In this document: positions 17,414 through 27,345 of the stretch, in pieces
How the letters are laid out: every line of letters begins with the position of its first letter
Numbering within the stretch: position 1 is the first letter of the stretch
NCBI GenBank assembly: GCA_031323845.1
Contig: JAVIYP010000015.1
Location: 1 to 50,209 of the forward strand
Direction of reading: 5' to 3'
Length of the DNA: 50,209 nt
Source: PUPG01 sp031323845
Lineage (GTDB): Bacteria > Bacteroidota > Bacteroidia > Bacteroidales > UBA7960
Notes under the pieces: generated by a model
Seen by the model: only the letters and a program-made list of their open reading frames with translations
The model's database searches: none
Told to the model about the DNA's origin: nothing
Translations under genes and position numbers: made by a program

Positions 17414-19081
17414 ATGAAACACATCATAAAAAGAATAGGGCGCGTTAAGCGTACATCGTCCGTATTGGTTCTTTCATTTTGTTTGATTCTGCTGACGAGC
17501 GCCGGAAGCAGAAACTTTGAAATAACCAGGAACCTCGATATTTTCGCCAACCTGTTCCGTGAACTTGTGGTCAATTACATTGAGGATATCAATGTATCTG
17601 AAGTCATGAAAACCGGCATCGATGAAATGCTGAGTTCTCTGGACCCCTATACTGTTTTTATTTCTGAAGCTGAAATTGAAGATGTCCGTTTTATCACTAC
17701 CGGGCAGTATGGCGGCATTGGTGCGCGGATTCAGCCACGGGGCGATTTTATTATGATCACTGATCCTTATGAAGGGTTTCCGGCCCATAAGGCAGGTTTG
17801 ATACCGGGTGATCTTATCCTGGAGATTAATGGTCAGACTACCAAGAGCCGCCGTGAAGATGAGGTGCGTACGTTACTGCAGGGACAGCCAGGCACTACCA
17901 TTGACCTGCTGATTGAAAGGGACGGTGAGCGTTTCACCCGGTCGCTGCAGAGAGAAGTGATCCGCATTCCAAATATTCCATACAAGGGCATGCTTGACGA
18001 AACCACGGCATACATCAAGCTTACCGGCTTTACCCAGCGTGCCGGCAGAGAGGTCAGGGATGCCATAAAGGAGCTGGGCAATAACCATAACATAGAGGCC
18101 CTGGTGCTTGACCTGCGCGGCAATGGCGGTGGCTTGCTTCATGAAGCCGTCAATGTAACCAATCTTTTTGTTGACAGGAACAAGCTGGTTGTCAACACCA
18201 AAGGCCGGCTGGAAGACCGGACCTCCACGCATCGCACACTGAATGAGCCTTTTGATGCCGAGATTCCCCTGGTTGTTCTGGTAGACAGGGTCAGTGCCTC
18301 GGCTTCAGAGATTGTTGCCGGCGCCCTGCAGGACTACGACCGGGGAGTGATCATCGGTCAGCGCACCTTTGGGAAAGGCCTGGTGCAGAATGTGGTCCCG
18401 CTGAGTTACAACACCCAGCTGAAAATCACCATTGCGGAATATTTCATTCCGAGCGGACGCGGCATTCAGGCCATCAACTATGCTGAAAGGCGCCCCGATG
18501 GCAGTGTTTATAAAATTCCGGATTCACTGAAGGTGGCATTTACAACGGCAAACGGCAGGGTTGTTTACGATGGTGGTGGAATTGATCCCGACATTGAAGT
18601 TCACCGGCACGAAAGAGGTGCCATAACCCGTGCCCTGATCAGCGATTTCCTGATTTTTGATTATGCAGGTAACTATGTTAAACGCCACGGAAGCATTCCT
18701 GAACCCAGGGAATTTCACATAACGGATCCTATTTATGATGATTTCAAAAGCTTCATAGCCGGGAAAGGTTTTTCTTACGAAACCCAAAGCGAGCAACTGC
18801 TGAATCAGCTCCGGGATGTTGCAGAGCAGGAGCAGTACTTTCAAGCTATGGAAATGGAAATCAAGAAACTGTCCGAAATAATATCCGAAGAAAAAGCCCG
18901 TGACCTTGTCGCCTTCCGCCCTGAAATTGAACAGCTGCTGAGAGAAGAGATCGTTTCGCGATACTATTCGCGCTCAGGCAGGGTTCAGGTGTCGCTTGAC
19001 GATGACCCCGATGTTGAAAAGGCTTTGGCCATACTGGCCGACAGGGATACCTATGACCGTTTGCTTGCCGGTGGTGAGTGA
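17414..19081 (+). CDS. C-terminal processing protease, S41 family
   Basis: This 555-residue periplasmic serine protease of the CtpA/Prc family has a signal peptide (about 1-31), an N-terminal helical part, a PDZ domain at about 90-180 (GIGARIQPRGDFIMITDPYE, AGLIPGDLILEING), and the S41 core. The catalytic dyad fits Ser296 in RVSASASE and Lys321 in RTFGKGLVQ, 25 residues apart as in Prc. DLRGNGGGLLHEAV supplies the oxyanion strand. A C-terminal helical extension of about 150 residues is common in Bacteroidota. It trims or degrades envelope proteins; the substrate is unknown. The stop is 1 bp from the stop of the convergent ABC-F gene. Confidence 0.94.
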   Translation: MKHIIKRIGRVKRTSSVLVLSFCLILLTSAGSRNFEITRNLDIFANLFRELVVNYIEDINVSEVMKTGIDEMLSSLDPYTVFISEAEIEDVRFITTGQYGGIGARIQPRGDFIMITDPYEGFPAHKAGLIPGDLILEINGQTTKSRREDEVRTLLQGQPGTTIDLLIERDGERFTRSLQREVIRIPNIPYKGMLDETTAYIKLTGFTQRAGREVRDAIKELGNNHNIEALVLDLRGNGGGLLHEAVNVTNLFVDRNKLVVNTKGRLEDRTSTHRTLNEPFDAEIPLVVLVDRVSASASEIVAGALQDYDRGVIIGQRTFGKGLVQNVVPLSYNTQLKITIAEYFIPSGRGIQAINYAERRPDGSVYKIPDSLKVAFTTANGRVVYDGGGIDPDIEVHRHERGAITRALISDFLIFDYAGNYVKRHGSIPEPREFHITDPIYDDFKSFIAGKGFSYETQSEQLLNQLRDVAEQEQYFQAMEMEIKKLSEIISEEKARDLVAFRPEIEQLLREEIVSRYYSRSGRVQVSLDDDPDVEKALAILADRDTYDRLLAGGE

Positions 19082-19082
19082 A

Positions 19083-21023
19083 TCAGGAGCCCCTGATTTC
19101 TTCGAGTTCGAGCAGCGACTGCTCCCATAAGGTTTCCTGCTCTCTGATGCGGGTCTTTACCTTTTCGTAGTCAGCAAACACCTTGCCGCTGTGCACCAGC
19201 TCCTTGTCCAAGGAGGGGTTCGCAATGATTTGTTCCAGTCCGGAAAGCTCCGCTTCAAGCTTTTCTATTTCACGTTCACAGCCGGCGACGATCTTTTCCA
19301 GCTTTCGGATCTTCCGCTCCAGTTCTTTTTTCTGCTCGTAGGATTTACGGCTATCCGACTGCTTCTCAGCAACAATGGCATCTTTCTTCTGTTTTTTCTC
19401 CAGTGCTGCGAGGGTGCTTATACGCCTTGATGCAATAAAATCGTATATGTCGCCGATAAACTCCCTGATCTGTTGATTTCTGAACTCGAAGACTTTTTCG
19501 GTAAGCCCCTGCAGAAAGTCCCTGTCGTGCGATACGACAATGATCGTGCCTTTAAACTGCAGCAAGGCGTTTTTGAGAATGTCTTTTGAACGCATATCCA
19601 GGTGGTTGGTAGGTTCATCAAGAACCAGAAGGTTGGCGGGCTCAAGCAACAGCCGTGCAATTGCCAGCCGTGCTTTTTCACCCCCCGAAAGGACGTGCAC
19701 TTTTTTGTCAATGTCGTCGCCGCTGAACAGGAAACCACCCAGGATGGACCTCAGGTGTTTGCGCACTTCACCGGCGGCTGCCTCATCGAGGGTTTGGAAG
19801 ACTGTTTTTGCAGGGTCCAGGTGTTCGGACTGGTTTTGTGCGAAGTAGCCGATTTTTAGCTGATGCCCGGGTATTATTTCGCCCTGGTGCTCCAGCTTGC
19901 CGGTGATCATGCGTGCCAGGGTGGTTTTACCCTCTCCGTTCCGGCCCACAAAGGCGATGCGTTCTCCCCGGCCGATGATGAAGTTCAGATCTTTCAGCAC
20001 GACTTTACTGTCAAAGCTTTTAGCGACGTCTTTTGCCTCAAGACTAATTTTTCCAGAAGGCGGGGCTTCCGGGAAACGAAAGTGAATGCTGCTGGTGTCC
20101 AGCTCCTCCACTTCAACCTTTTCCATCTTTTCAAGCAGCTTGATCCTTGATTGAACCTGGCTGGCTTTGGTGTTTTTTGCCCGGAACCGGGTAATGAAAC
20201 GCTCTATCTGGGCGATTTCGCGCTGCTGATTGTTGAAAGCCGCCAATTCCTGCTCCAGCCGCTCCTGCCGGAGCATCTCATAATCTGAGTAGCAAACCTT
20301 GTAATCGTAGAGCTTCCCCATGCTGATTTCAAGTGTTCTGTCCGTCACATGATCCAGGAATGCCCTGTCGTGCGAAACCAGTATCACCGCTCCCGGATAT
20401 TCGTCAAGGAAGTCTTCAAGCCATTGAATAGACTCAATGTCCAGATGGTTGGTGGGCTCGTCGAGAAGTAGCAGTTCGGGCTTTTTGAGCAGCAGTTTGG
20501 CAAGTTCAACGCGCATTTGCCAGCCTCCGCTGAACTCCCGTAAAGACCGGTGCAGGTCACCCCTTTCAAAGCCCAGACCCATCAATACACGCTCTGCTGC
20601 CGCTTCCCGGGTGCTGCCACCCAGCAATTCATACCTTTCGTTGGCTTCGGCCAGTCGCTGCAGCAGCTTATGATAATCGTCAGAGTCAAAATCATCGCGG
20701 CTGCCAACCTCTTCGGTCAGGCGCGAAATCTGCTGCTCCAGTGTCCTGACTTCTTCAAAGGCATTAAGCGTTTCGTTGAACACCGTTTGCCTGCTGTGCA
20801 GGTTCATCTCCTGTGGCAGGTATCCTGCCTTGCTGCCCGCAGGAATGGCCAGGCTGCCTTTGTCAGGCACAACATAGCCCATGATGATGCGCATCAGCGT
20901 CGTTTTGCCGGCACCGTTCTTGCCCACCAGTCCTATGCGGTCGCGCTTGTTGATGATGAACGACACATCTTCAAAGAGACTTTCGCCTGAAAATTGAATG
21001 CTGAGGTTGCTGACGGAAAACAT
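19083..21023 (-). CDS. ABC-F family ATPase (Uup/YdiF-like)
   Basis: This 646-residue protein has two ABC domains and no membrane part, typical of ABC-F translation factors that act at the ribosomal E site. Domain 1 has GLVGKNGAGKTTLMR, signature REFSGGWQMRVELAK and LLLLDEPTNHLDIES. A charged linker (about 245-310) follows. Domain 2 has FVGRNGEGKTTLARM, signature VLSGGEKARLAIARL and LLVLDEPTNHLDMRS. The C-terminus is a Lys/Glu-rich coiled coil (about 540-646) as in Uup and YdiF. A housekeeping role is more likely than antibiotic protection, but sequence alone cannot decide this. Confidence 0.93.
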   Translation of the reverse strand: MFSVSNLSIQFSGESLFEDVSFIINKRDRIGLVGKNGAGKTTLMRIIMGYVVPDKGSLAIPAGSKAGYLPQEMNLHSRQTVFNETLNAFEEVRTLEQQISRLTEEVGSRDDFDSDDYHKLLQRLAEANERYELLGGSTREAAAERVLMGLGFERGDLHRSLREFSGGWQMRVELAKLLLKKPELLLLDEPTNHLDIESIQWLEDFLDEYPGAVILVSHDRAFLDHVTDRTLEISMGKLYDYKVCYSDYEMLRQERLEQELAAFNNQQREIAQIERFITRFRAKNTKASQVQSRIKLLEKMEKVEVEELDTSSIHFRFPEAPPSGKISLEAKDVAKSFDSKVVLKDLNFIIGRGERIAFVGRNGEGKTTLARMITGKLEHQGEIIPGHQLKIGYFAQNQSEHLDPAKTVFQTLDEAAAGEVRKHLRSILGGFLFSGDDIDKKVHVLSGGEKARLAIARLLLEPANLLVLDEPTNHLDMRSKDILKNALLQFKGTIIVVSHDRDFLQGLTEKVFEFRNQQIREFIGDIYDFIASRRISTLAALEKKQKKDAIVAEKQSDSRKSYEQKKELERKIRKLEKIVAGCEREIEKLEAELSGLEQIIANPSLDKELVHSGKVFADYEKVKTRIREQETLWEQSLLELEEIRGS

Positions 21024-21060
21024 AAAGATGCAAGGGTTTCCTGTTGGACCGGTTTGCCGC

Positions 21061-22803
21061 TTACTTTAATTTCAGGTGCAGCTCTTCCAGTTGTTTCGGG
21101 TCAATGGTGCTGGGGCTGTCAATCATCACATCGCGTCCGGCATTGTTTTTCGGGAAAGCGATGTAGTCGCGGATGGACTCGGAGCCGCCAAAGAGTGCGC
21201 ACCACCGGTCGAAGCCGAACGCCACCCCACCGTGCGGTGGTGCTCCGTAGCGGAATGCATTCATCAGGAAGCCAAACTGCTGCTGCATCTGTTCCTGCGT
21301 GAAGCCAAGCACACCGAACATCTTCTCCTGAAGCGGTCTGTCGAAAATCCTTATGGAGCCGCCTCCGATCTCAACACCATTGATAACCATATCATAAGCA
21401 TTTGCACGAACGCTGCCCGGATCTGTATCCAGCAGGTGAATGTCTTCTTTGAGGGGTGCAGTAAACGGGTGATGCATGGCATAGAAGCGCTGTGTTTCGT
21501 CATCCCACTCCAGCAGCGGGAAGTCGGTAACCCACAGGCAGGAAAACGTTTTCGGGTCGCGCAGCTGCAGGCGCCGGCCCATCTCCAGCCTCAGCTCGCC
21601 CAAAGCCTTGCGGGTTGGGATGGCATCGCCGGCCAGGATCAGCAACAGGTCGCCCGGCTTTGCCTGAAAGGCCTCTGCCCATTGGGCCAGCTGCTCCTGA
21701 TCGAAAAACTTATCAACCGATGACTTATAGCTGCCGTCGGGGTTGCACTTCACATAAACCAGGCCCTGCGCCCCGATTTGCGGTCTTCTGACCCAGTCAG
21801 TGAGGGCATCAAGCTGTTTTCGTGAATACTCACCGCAACCGCCTGCACAGATGCCCGCAACCAGTTCGGCCTGGTCGAACACCTGGAAGCCTTTGTTTTG
21901 AGCCAGCTCGTTAAGCTCGACAAAACGCATGCCGAAGCGGGTGTCGGGTTTATCTGTGCCGTAATACTTCATGGCATCATGGTAGCTCATTCTGTCGAAG
22001 CTTATGTGTTCAACACCCATTACGGTGCTGAAAAGATGCCGGGCAAGTCCTTCGAAGGTTTCCAGCACATCATCGCGTGTCACAAACGACATCTCACAGT
22101 CGATCTGCGTAAACTCAGGCTGGCGGTCAGCGCGCAGGTCTTCATCGCGGAAGCATTTTACAATCTGAAAGTAACGATCGATGCCTCCTACCATAAGCAG
22201 CTGCTTGAAGGTCTGCGGTGACTGCGGCAAGGCGTAGAACTGCCCTTCGTGCATGCGCGACGGAACCAGAAAGTCACGCGCCCCCTCTGGTGTTGATTTG
22301 ATCAGCACAGGCGTTTCCACCTCCATGAAGTTTTGCCCGCTCAGGTATTTGCGCGTTTCCAGGGCCATGGTGTGCCGTAGTTCCAGGTTGCGGCGTACCA
22401 CTTCGCGGCGAAGATCCAGGTATCGAAACTTCATGCGCAGCTCATCGCCTCCATCGGTCTGATCCTCAATAGTAAAAGGAGGAGTCTCCGACGCATTCAA
22501 CAACACCACCTCCTCCGCGATGATCTCTATGTCTCCGGTGGGCATCCTGGGGTTTTTGCTGCTGCGTTCCGTAACCACACCCGTTACCTGCAAAACGTAT
22601 TCGCGCCCCAATGATCTGGCCTGATTGCACAAAGCTGCATTGGTTTCCATGTTGAATGCCAGCTGGGTGATGCCGTAACGATCGCGCAGATCAATAAAGG
22701 TCATCCCACCCAGATCACGCGACCGTTGTATCCATCCGCACAGCACTACCTGTAAGCCTGTGTCTGTAATGCGTAACTCCCCGCAATTATGTGTTCTTAG
22801 CAT
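21061..22803 (-). CDS. aspS: aspartyl-tRNA synthetase
   Basis: This class IIb synthetase charges tRNA-Asp. From the ATG at 22803 it is 580 residues, the bacterial length. It shows the N-terminal OB-fold anticodon domain (VVLCGWIQRSRDLGGMTFID), motif 2 CFRDEDLRADRQPEFTQID, a bacterial GAD insertion domain in the middle (about 290-410), and motif 3 GGVAFGFDRW. A TTG at 22830 could add nine residues but is unlikely. Whether it is discriminating or also charges tRNA-Asn cannot be read here. Confidence 0.96.
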   Translation of the reverse strand: MLRTHNCGELRITDTGLQVVLCGWIQRSRDLGGMTFIDLRDRYGITQLAFNMETNAALCNQARSLGREYVLQVTGVVTERSSKNPRMPTGDIEIIAEEVVLLNASETPPFTIEDQTDGGDELRMKFRYLDLRREVVRRNLELRHTMALETRKYLSGQNFMEVETPVLIKSTPEGARDFLVPSRMHEGQFYALPQSPQTFKQLLMVGGIDRYFQIVKCFRDEDLRADRQPEFTQIDCEMSFVTRDDVLETFEGLARHLFSTVMGVEHISFDRMSYHDAMKYYGTDKPDTRFGMRFVELNELAQNKGFQVFDQAELVAGICAGGCGEYSRKQLDALTDWVRRPQIGAQGLVYVKCNPDGSYKSSVDKFFDQEQLAQWAEAFQAKPGDLLLILAGDAIPTRKALGELRLEMGRRLQLRDPKTFSCLWVTDFPLLEWDDETQRFYAMHHPFTAPLKEDIHLLDTDPGSVRANAYDMVINGVEIGGGSIRIFDRPLQEKMFGVLGFTQEQMQQQFGFLMNAFRYGAPPHGGVAFGFDRWCALFGGSESIRDYIAFPKNNAGRDVMIDSPSTIDPKQLEELHLKLK

Positions 22804-22910
22804 AAGTATCAAATTTTGTTCAGAGGGCAAAGGTAGTAAGAAATGCGAATTTATTGCTTTCGCATGATGAAGTCGGCTGTACCGTGTTTCTTAGGTCAAT
22901 GCCGCAGACA

Positions 22911-22943
22911 AAAAAAACTCCGGCCCATGGTGCAGGGCCGGAG
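22911..22943 (-). terminator. rho-independent terminator
   Basis: On the minus strand CTCCGGCCC pairs with GGGCCGGAG (22918-22926 with 22935-22943, 8-nt loop) and is followed by seven T. It ends the membrane-protein gene at 23003. Confidence 0.82.
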
Positions 22944-23002
22944 CTTTTATAATAATAACACGGCAAAGCTTGGTTGTTGCAATACCGTTGTCACAAGTTG
23001 GA

Positions 23003-23656
23003 TCAGACAACAGGTGCTTCAGCTTCCTCCTTAATCAATAAGCTTTTGATGATTTGCGCAAACAGCCCCACCAAGAGCGCCAGTGAAACAACAATGAATA
23101 CTACAGTAAGAATAAAGCCAACCAGTGCTCCAAGCCAGGTTGCGATGGCTGCAAAACCTGCAGTGATGAGGCTGACAATCAGTCCAATAAAAAAGAGAAT
23201 GAACCCCAGGAGAAGGTAAGAGAAAAAGAGGGCCCACTTACTTCCGTAGGTGGCCTTATAGCTCTCACTTAGTGCATCAATGGGTTTAACACCGAAGTTA
23301 ATGACCATTACGGGGGCCAGGAGCCATGCATAATACAACACCAGGCCGGGAAAGAAAAAGAGCAAAAACCCGAAGCCAATAGCGGTGTTTATCAGTCCCA
23401 GAATAAGGAAGAACCCCGTCATGTTTTCGCGGTATTTTGCATCAAAGATCTCGCCTGGAGAAAAAGGTTCTCCTTTTGCCAGCTTCGTCGGAAGCACGGT
23501 AAAATAGGCGATGGTAGTACCGATGTTTAAATATGGGATCCACACCGTGATCAGCCAGAGTACGGAGGCACCCAGTATTGTTAATACATTTTTCAGGCCG
23601 ATCTGAAAGCTGCCTTTAATGGCCAGGCCCACATCAAGTCGATTTGTTGTTTCCAT
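23003..23656 (-). CDS. hypothetical multi-pass membrane protein
   Basis: This is a 217-residue protein of unknown function. The N-terminal NRLDVGLAIKGSFQIGLKN motif followed by about five or six membrane spans resembles DUF975/GlpQ-membrane-domain-like proteins that recur in Bacteroidota. Spans include VLTILGASVLWLITVWI, ENMTGFFLILGLINTAIGF, LVLYYAWLLAPVMVINFG, FFSYLLLGFILFFIGLIV and LGALVGFILTVVFIVVSLAL. A loop, KPIDALSESYKATYGSKW, is the usual conserved amphipathic segment. It is monocistronic, with its own terminator. Confidence 0.72.
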   Translation of the reverse strand: METTNRLDVGLAIKGSFQIGLKNVLTILGASVLWLITVWIPYLNIGTTIAYFTVLPTKLAKGEPFSPGEIFDAKYRENMTGFFLILGLINTAIGFGFLLFFFPGLVLYYAWLLAPVMVINFGVKPIDALSESYKATYGSKWALFFSYLLLGFILFFIGLIVSLITAGFAAIATWLGALVGFILTVVFIVVSLALLVGLFAQIIKSLLIKEEAEAPVV

Positions 23657-23730
23657 GTTTTTAGGTTTTGTTATTACTAAGAATTACGGATTAGTAAATT
23701 TATAAAAAATCTTAAACAAACAAAAAAACT

Positions 23731-26547
23731 TTACATATTTTTTCTGATGGCAGGCACCCCCTCCGTCATCCAGGACGGTGCAGGTGCTCCTTTCAGAAAA
23801 TGATCAAAAAACTCATACATCCTGTGAGATAGGTCGACACGATTGGGCCACCTGGTCAGGTTGTGCGCTTCATCATTATAGTTGAGCATCCAGACGGGTT
23901 TACCCAGTCTCCTTAGGGCCATAAAGTATTCAATGCCCTGGTACCAGGGCACGGCGCCGTCAGCATCATTGTGCATCATCAGCAGCGGCGTGTTTACCCT
24001 GTTGGCGAAAAAGACCGGGGAGTTTTCTATGTAGCGCAGGGTCTGGTCCCAGATGGTGCCGCCGATCCTGCTCTGGGTTTCTTCGTACTGGTAGATGCGG
24101 CTCATGCCGGTTGCCCAGCGGATACCACCGTAAGCGCTGATCATATTGGATACCGGTGCTCCGGCCATGGCAGCCCTGAACATGTCGGTTTGTGTGATGA
24201 TCCAGGCAATCTGATAGCCCGCCCAGCTCTGACCCTGAATGCCGATGTTGTGACGGTCGATGAAACTGAATTGATTAAGCATGGCTTTGGTACCGCTAAC
24301 AATGGCGTCGTAAGCACTCTGCCCGGGATATCCGATCGTATATTTGATGTCAGGAACAAATACAACGTAACCGTTACTTACGCTATAACTTATGTTCAGC
24401 GTTGAACGGCTGGGTGCCGGGGTAAAGTGACTGTGCAGACGATCTGAAAAACGTTCATAGAAATAGACGATCATGGGATACTTTTTTGTTTCGTCGATGT
24501 TTTCAGGAAGGTACAGCAAGCCTTGCAAACTGTCGTTGGAAAAGGAAACCCAGTCTACAAGCAGCACATCTCCCCACAGGTAGTCCTGTTGCTGCGGGTT
24601 GCTGACCGACAGCTGTTTCCTGTCGGCGAACCTCATGTTACTGACCCACAGGTCGGGATATTCCCGGAACGTGCTTCTTCGCCAGAGCAGAACCTGTGCA
24701 TCGGCAGCTTTTACAGGTTGAAAAATATGGGCATCTTCCATGATGAGGCGTTCAGGTGTGCCGGGTCTGTTAACGCTCACGGTGTAGTAGCCGCTTTGTT
24801 TGTTATACATATGAAACGCCCTGAGCATGATGCGTTCACGTTTGCCTATATATTCAGCATCAGGGTCAAGGTTCACGAACCTCAGGCTTATGTTGTTGTT
24901 CCTTCCATAATGACCTGTTAAGGATACCGCAGGTTCTTTTCCGCTCGGATCTGCCTTCCATACGTCAAAGCGGTCATAGATCAGTACATAGCTGTCGTTT
25001 TCAATCCAGCCTGCAACGCCATAGGGATCAGGCTCATCTGGGGTGTCGTGCAATTCATTGAAGAAGGGGGTGGTGATGCCGGCGAACAGGTTTACCACCG
25101 AACGGTCGGCCACCGACCTGGCATACCAGCTCCTGTTTTGCTGACAATAATAGAGCAGGTAGTTGCCCCCGGGCGAAAGTCGTGCATCCCCGCGTCTGGA
25201 GAGGTGTACCGAGCCCCGGTGCTTTTCAAGGAACAGTTCGCGTTCGCCGGAGTGCAGGTCAACAAGGTACACGTCGCGGTAATCACCCGACACAAAAGAA
25301 TTTTGTATCAGGTAAGGAAGCATCGACTGGCCCATGGTTACCCTATCCGTGCTTCTTCTGTTGATCATGACCTCAGGCATGTCTTCATCGGCAAGTTGTA
25401 CCATGCCGCCACTGTCAATGTGATAAACCGCCCGGTAACTCCGCTTTCGCTCCTCCGAAAGCTGCACCAGCTGCATGGGTTGGATCAGGGGGTCTTTGTA
25501 ATGCCACACATCAACACTGTGTTTTTCTTCCGGCAGCAGGGTGTCAGCTGGTTGCGGCAGGGCCTGCGGTGCAGTGCCAAAAAACAAACGGCTGCCATCG
25601 TCAGAAAAGAAAGGACTTGCATCACCACTGACGTGCCAGCCCTCAGGCATACCTTCAGAATGGGCCCCTGCCACAGAGAAGGCCTGCTGCCCGTTGCCCT
25701 GCCATAGAAAAAGCTCATTGGGAAAAACGGCAGGCTGCCCGGAGTCATGCTCATCATGGCTGGCATCATCCTGTGTGTCAATAAGCGCTTCTCCATAAGG
25801 CCCGGCATGGACAAAAGAGGCCTGCTTGCCCGCTGCGTCGGTGGTCAGCTGCTGAACGGGCCGGCCTGTGGAGAATATGGTTTGTTTTATTCGGGTGTTG
25901 GTATGAAACGCGTGCACATCATACCGGTCGTCCGGCTCCGTGTTCTCCGTTACAAACACAAGAAGCAATCCGTTTTCCGAAACGGCGTAGTCAGTCACAT
26001 GCTCAAACACATGTTTTTCTCCGCTGGCCGGATGGTGCGCAAAAAGATCGGTGCCTTTCAGGCTGTCGCCGGGAAGCTTTGCCAAATGGTAAAACAACCA
26101 GCCTGACTCTTTACCGGAAACAACAAACGATGACATGTTTTCAACCGTAAATTGTGTCCTGCCAGGCAAAAGCGTTATTCCAAGCATGTCTTTGGGCATT
26201 TCTTCACTCTTTTTACCATCTGCCTTTGCCTGCCGCACCTCCGAAGCTTTGGGGTGAATACGGTAAGCTACGAAATCGTTTTTTGGTGAAAATACGGCAT
26301 CCCTGCCCCTGGCAACAGAATCTCTGACGTTCCGGGACAGATCATACAGATGCAACCATCCATCACCGCGTTGCGGGTTGATCTCGAATGAGACCCAGCG
26401 GCCGTCATTGGAAAGCTGGTGCTTCGACAGTTGGTTCCATTCGTCGTAAACAGTGTGGTCGAGGGAGGTTTTGGGAGGCTGGGCAGTGACACATAGGGTG
26501 ACAAAAAAAAGCGCAAAAAAATGAAAAATAGAGGTTCTGTGGTTCAT
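23731..26547 (-). CDS. S9 family prolyl oligopeptidase, secreted
   Basis: This 938-residue exported peptidase has a signal peptide (1 to about 22). A long beta-propeller-like region (about 40-680) precedes the C-terminal alpha/beta-hydrolase domain. The nucleophile is Ser774 in IGIQGQSWAGYQIAW, the catalytic Asp lies in MMHNDADGAVPWYQG, and the His in NYNDEAHNLTRWPNR. Its layout matches dipeptidyl-peptidase-like S9 enzymes abundant in Bacteroidota that use peptides as nutrients. The elbow is GQSWAG rather than the more common GxSxGG, which is within family variation. The TPR gene begins upstream in the same direction. Confidence 0.91.
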   Translation of the reverse strand: MNHRTSIFHFFALFFVTLCVTAQPPKTSLDHTVYDEWNQLSKHQLSNDGRWVSFEINPQRGDGWLHLYDLSRNVRDSVARGRDAVFSPKNDFVAYRIHPKASEVRQAKADGKKSEEMPKDMLGITLLPGRTQFTVENMSSFVVSGKESGWLFYHLAKLPGDSLKGTDLFAHHPASGEKHVFEHVTDYAVSENGLLLVFVTENTEPDDRYDVHAFHTNTRIKQTIFSTGRPVQQLTTDAAGKQASFVHAGPYGEALIDTQDDASHDEHDSGQPAVFPNELFLWQGNGQQAFSVAGAHSEGMPEGWHVSGDASPFFSDDGSRLFFGTAPQALPQPADTLLPEEKHSVDVWHYKDPLIQPMQLVQLSEERKRSYRAVYHIDSGGMVQLADEDMPEVMINRRSTDRVTMGQSMLPYLIQNSFVSGDYRDVYLVDLHSGERELFLEKHRGSVHLSRRGDARLSPGGNYLLYYCQQNRSWYARSVADRSVVNLFAGITTPFFNELHDTPDEPDPYGVAGWIENDSYVLIYDRFDVWKADPSGKEPAVSLTGHYGRNNNISLRFVNLDPDAEYIGKRERIMLRAFHMYNKQSGYYTVSVNRPGTPERLIMEDAHIFQPVKAADAQVLLWRRSTFREYPDLWVSNMRFADRKQLSVSNPQQQDYLWGDVLLVDWVSFSNDSLQGLLYLPENIDETKKYPMIVYFYERFSDRLHSHFTPAPSRSTLNISYSVSNGYVVFVPDIKYTIGYPGQSAYDAIVSGTKAMLNQFSFIDRHNIGIQGQSWAGYQIAWIITQTDMFRAAMAGAPVSNMISAYGGIRWATGMSRIYQYEETQSRIGGTIWDQTLRYIENSPVFFANRVNTPLLMMHNDADGAVPWYQGIEYFMALRRLGKPVWMLNYNDEAHNLTRWPNRVDLSHRMYEFFDHFLKGAPAPSWMTEGVPAIRKNM

Positions 26548-26565
26548 GGCAACTAATAATTTATG

Positions 26566-27345
26566 TTAGTTATATGATTGTTTTGCTTTCAGTTCAGGAA
26601 GTAATTCATCTTTTACCCAAACAAAGCCGGGTTCGGCTTCCAGGGCTTTTTCCAGCATTTGTATGGCCAGGTCTGTCTGTCCGGTCTCTTCATAGGCGGT
26701 GGCAAGCGATACCAGGGTGCTCAGGTACAGCCAGCGATGGTTGTTTTGTAAATGTTGCCCCATCAGGGCCAGGGCTTGCTGATAGTATTCGATGGCTTTT
26801 GTTTTGGATCCTCCGAAAATGGCCGGGGCATAATACATAATGTTGCCTTTTTCAATCCAGGCGTGCGGATAATCAGGTTTTTGTGAGATGGCAGCGTTGA
26901 CCAGGCTTTGACTTTGAGGTCCCAGGCGAACACCAAGCCAGGGACGTAATCCTATCCGGAATCCGTTAAACGCTGCCCTGAATGTGGCGGCTTCCGCCTC
27001 CCAGCCGCCAGCTGATTCAAGAATGTCAAGATAGTTTTGTGCACTGCTCAGGACTTCCCTTGCCGCCGAATTATCATTCACCCCGAGATAATATCCTGTA
27101 AGACCGTACTTTGCAAGCAGTATGTCATAGAGCAGCAGTTCGCCGGGATGTTGCCTGTATTCAGTTTCCATGGCAGCCAGGGTGTTTTCCCACAAGGACA
27201 TACGGCTCTCAATATAGGCCTTGTAAATCAGGTTCTGAAAGGAAGTGTATCCGGTATCCCCATCACGTGCCATGCCCGGGCGATTCATAAAAACCAGCAG
27301 ACAAAAAAGGAAGACAATCAGGTGTGAATGGTTCGGCCTTTCCAT
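26566..27345 (-). CDS. TPR-repeat protein, secreted
   Basis: This 259-residue product has a signal peptide (about 1-26, HLIVFLFCLLVFMNRPGMA) followed by helical repeats. The clearest TPRs are KTKAIEYYQQALALMGQH and the last ATAYEETGQTDLAIQMLEK/ALEAEPGF at about 205-240. Its function is not known; a periplasmic scaffold is an inference. Its start overlaps the end of the glycosyltransferase gene by 28 bp and its end is 18 bp before the S9 peptidase gene, so all three are probably translated from one transcript. Confidence 0.78.
   Translation of the reverse strand: MERPNHSHLIVFLFCLLVFMNRPGMARDGDTGYTSFQNLIYKAYIESRMSLWENTLAAMETEYRQHPGELLLYDILLAKYGLTGYYLGVNDNSAAREVLSSAQNYLDILESAGGWEAEAATFRAAFNGFRIGLRPWLGVRLGPQSQSLVNAAISQKPDYPHAWIEKGNIMYYAPAIFGGSKTKAIEYYQQALALMGQHLQNNHRWLYLSTLVSLATAYEETGQTDLAIQMLEKALEAEPGFVWVKDELLPELKAKQSYN

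Noticed and set aside
19081..19098. AATCAGG/CCTGATT hairpin at the ctp / ABC-F stop codons
   Set aside because: The stem is short, overlaps the coding end of the ABC-F gene and lacks a T tract, so termination there is only possible.
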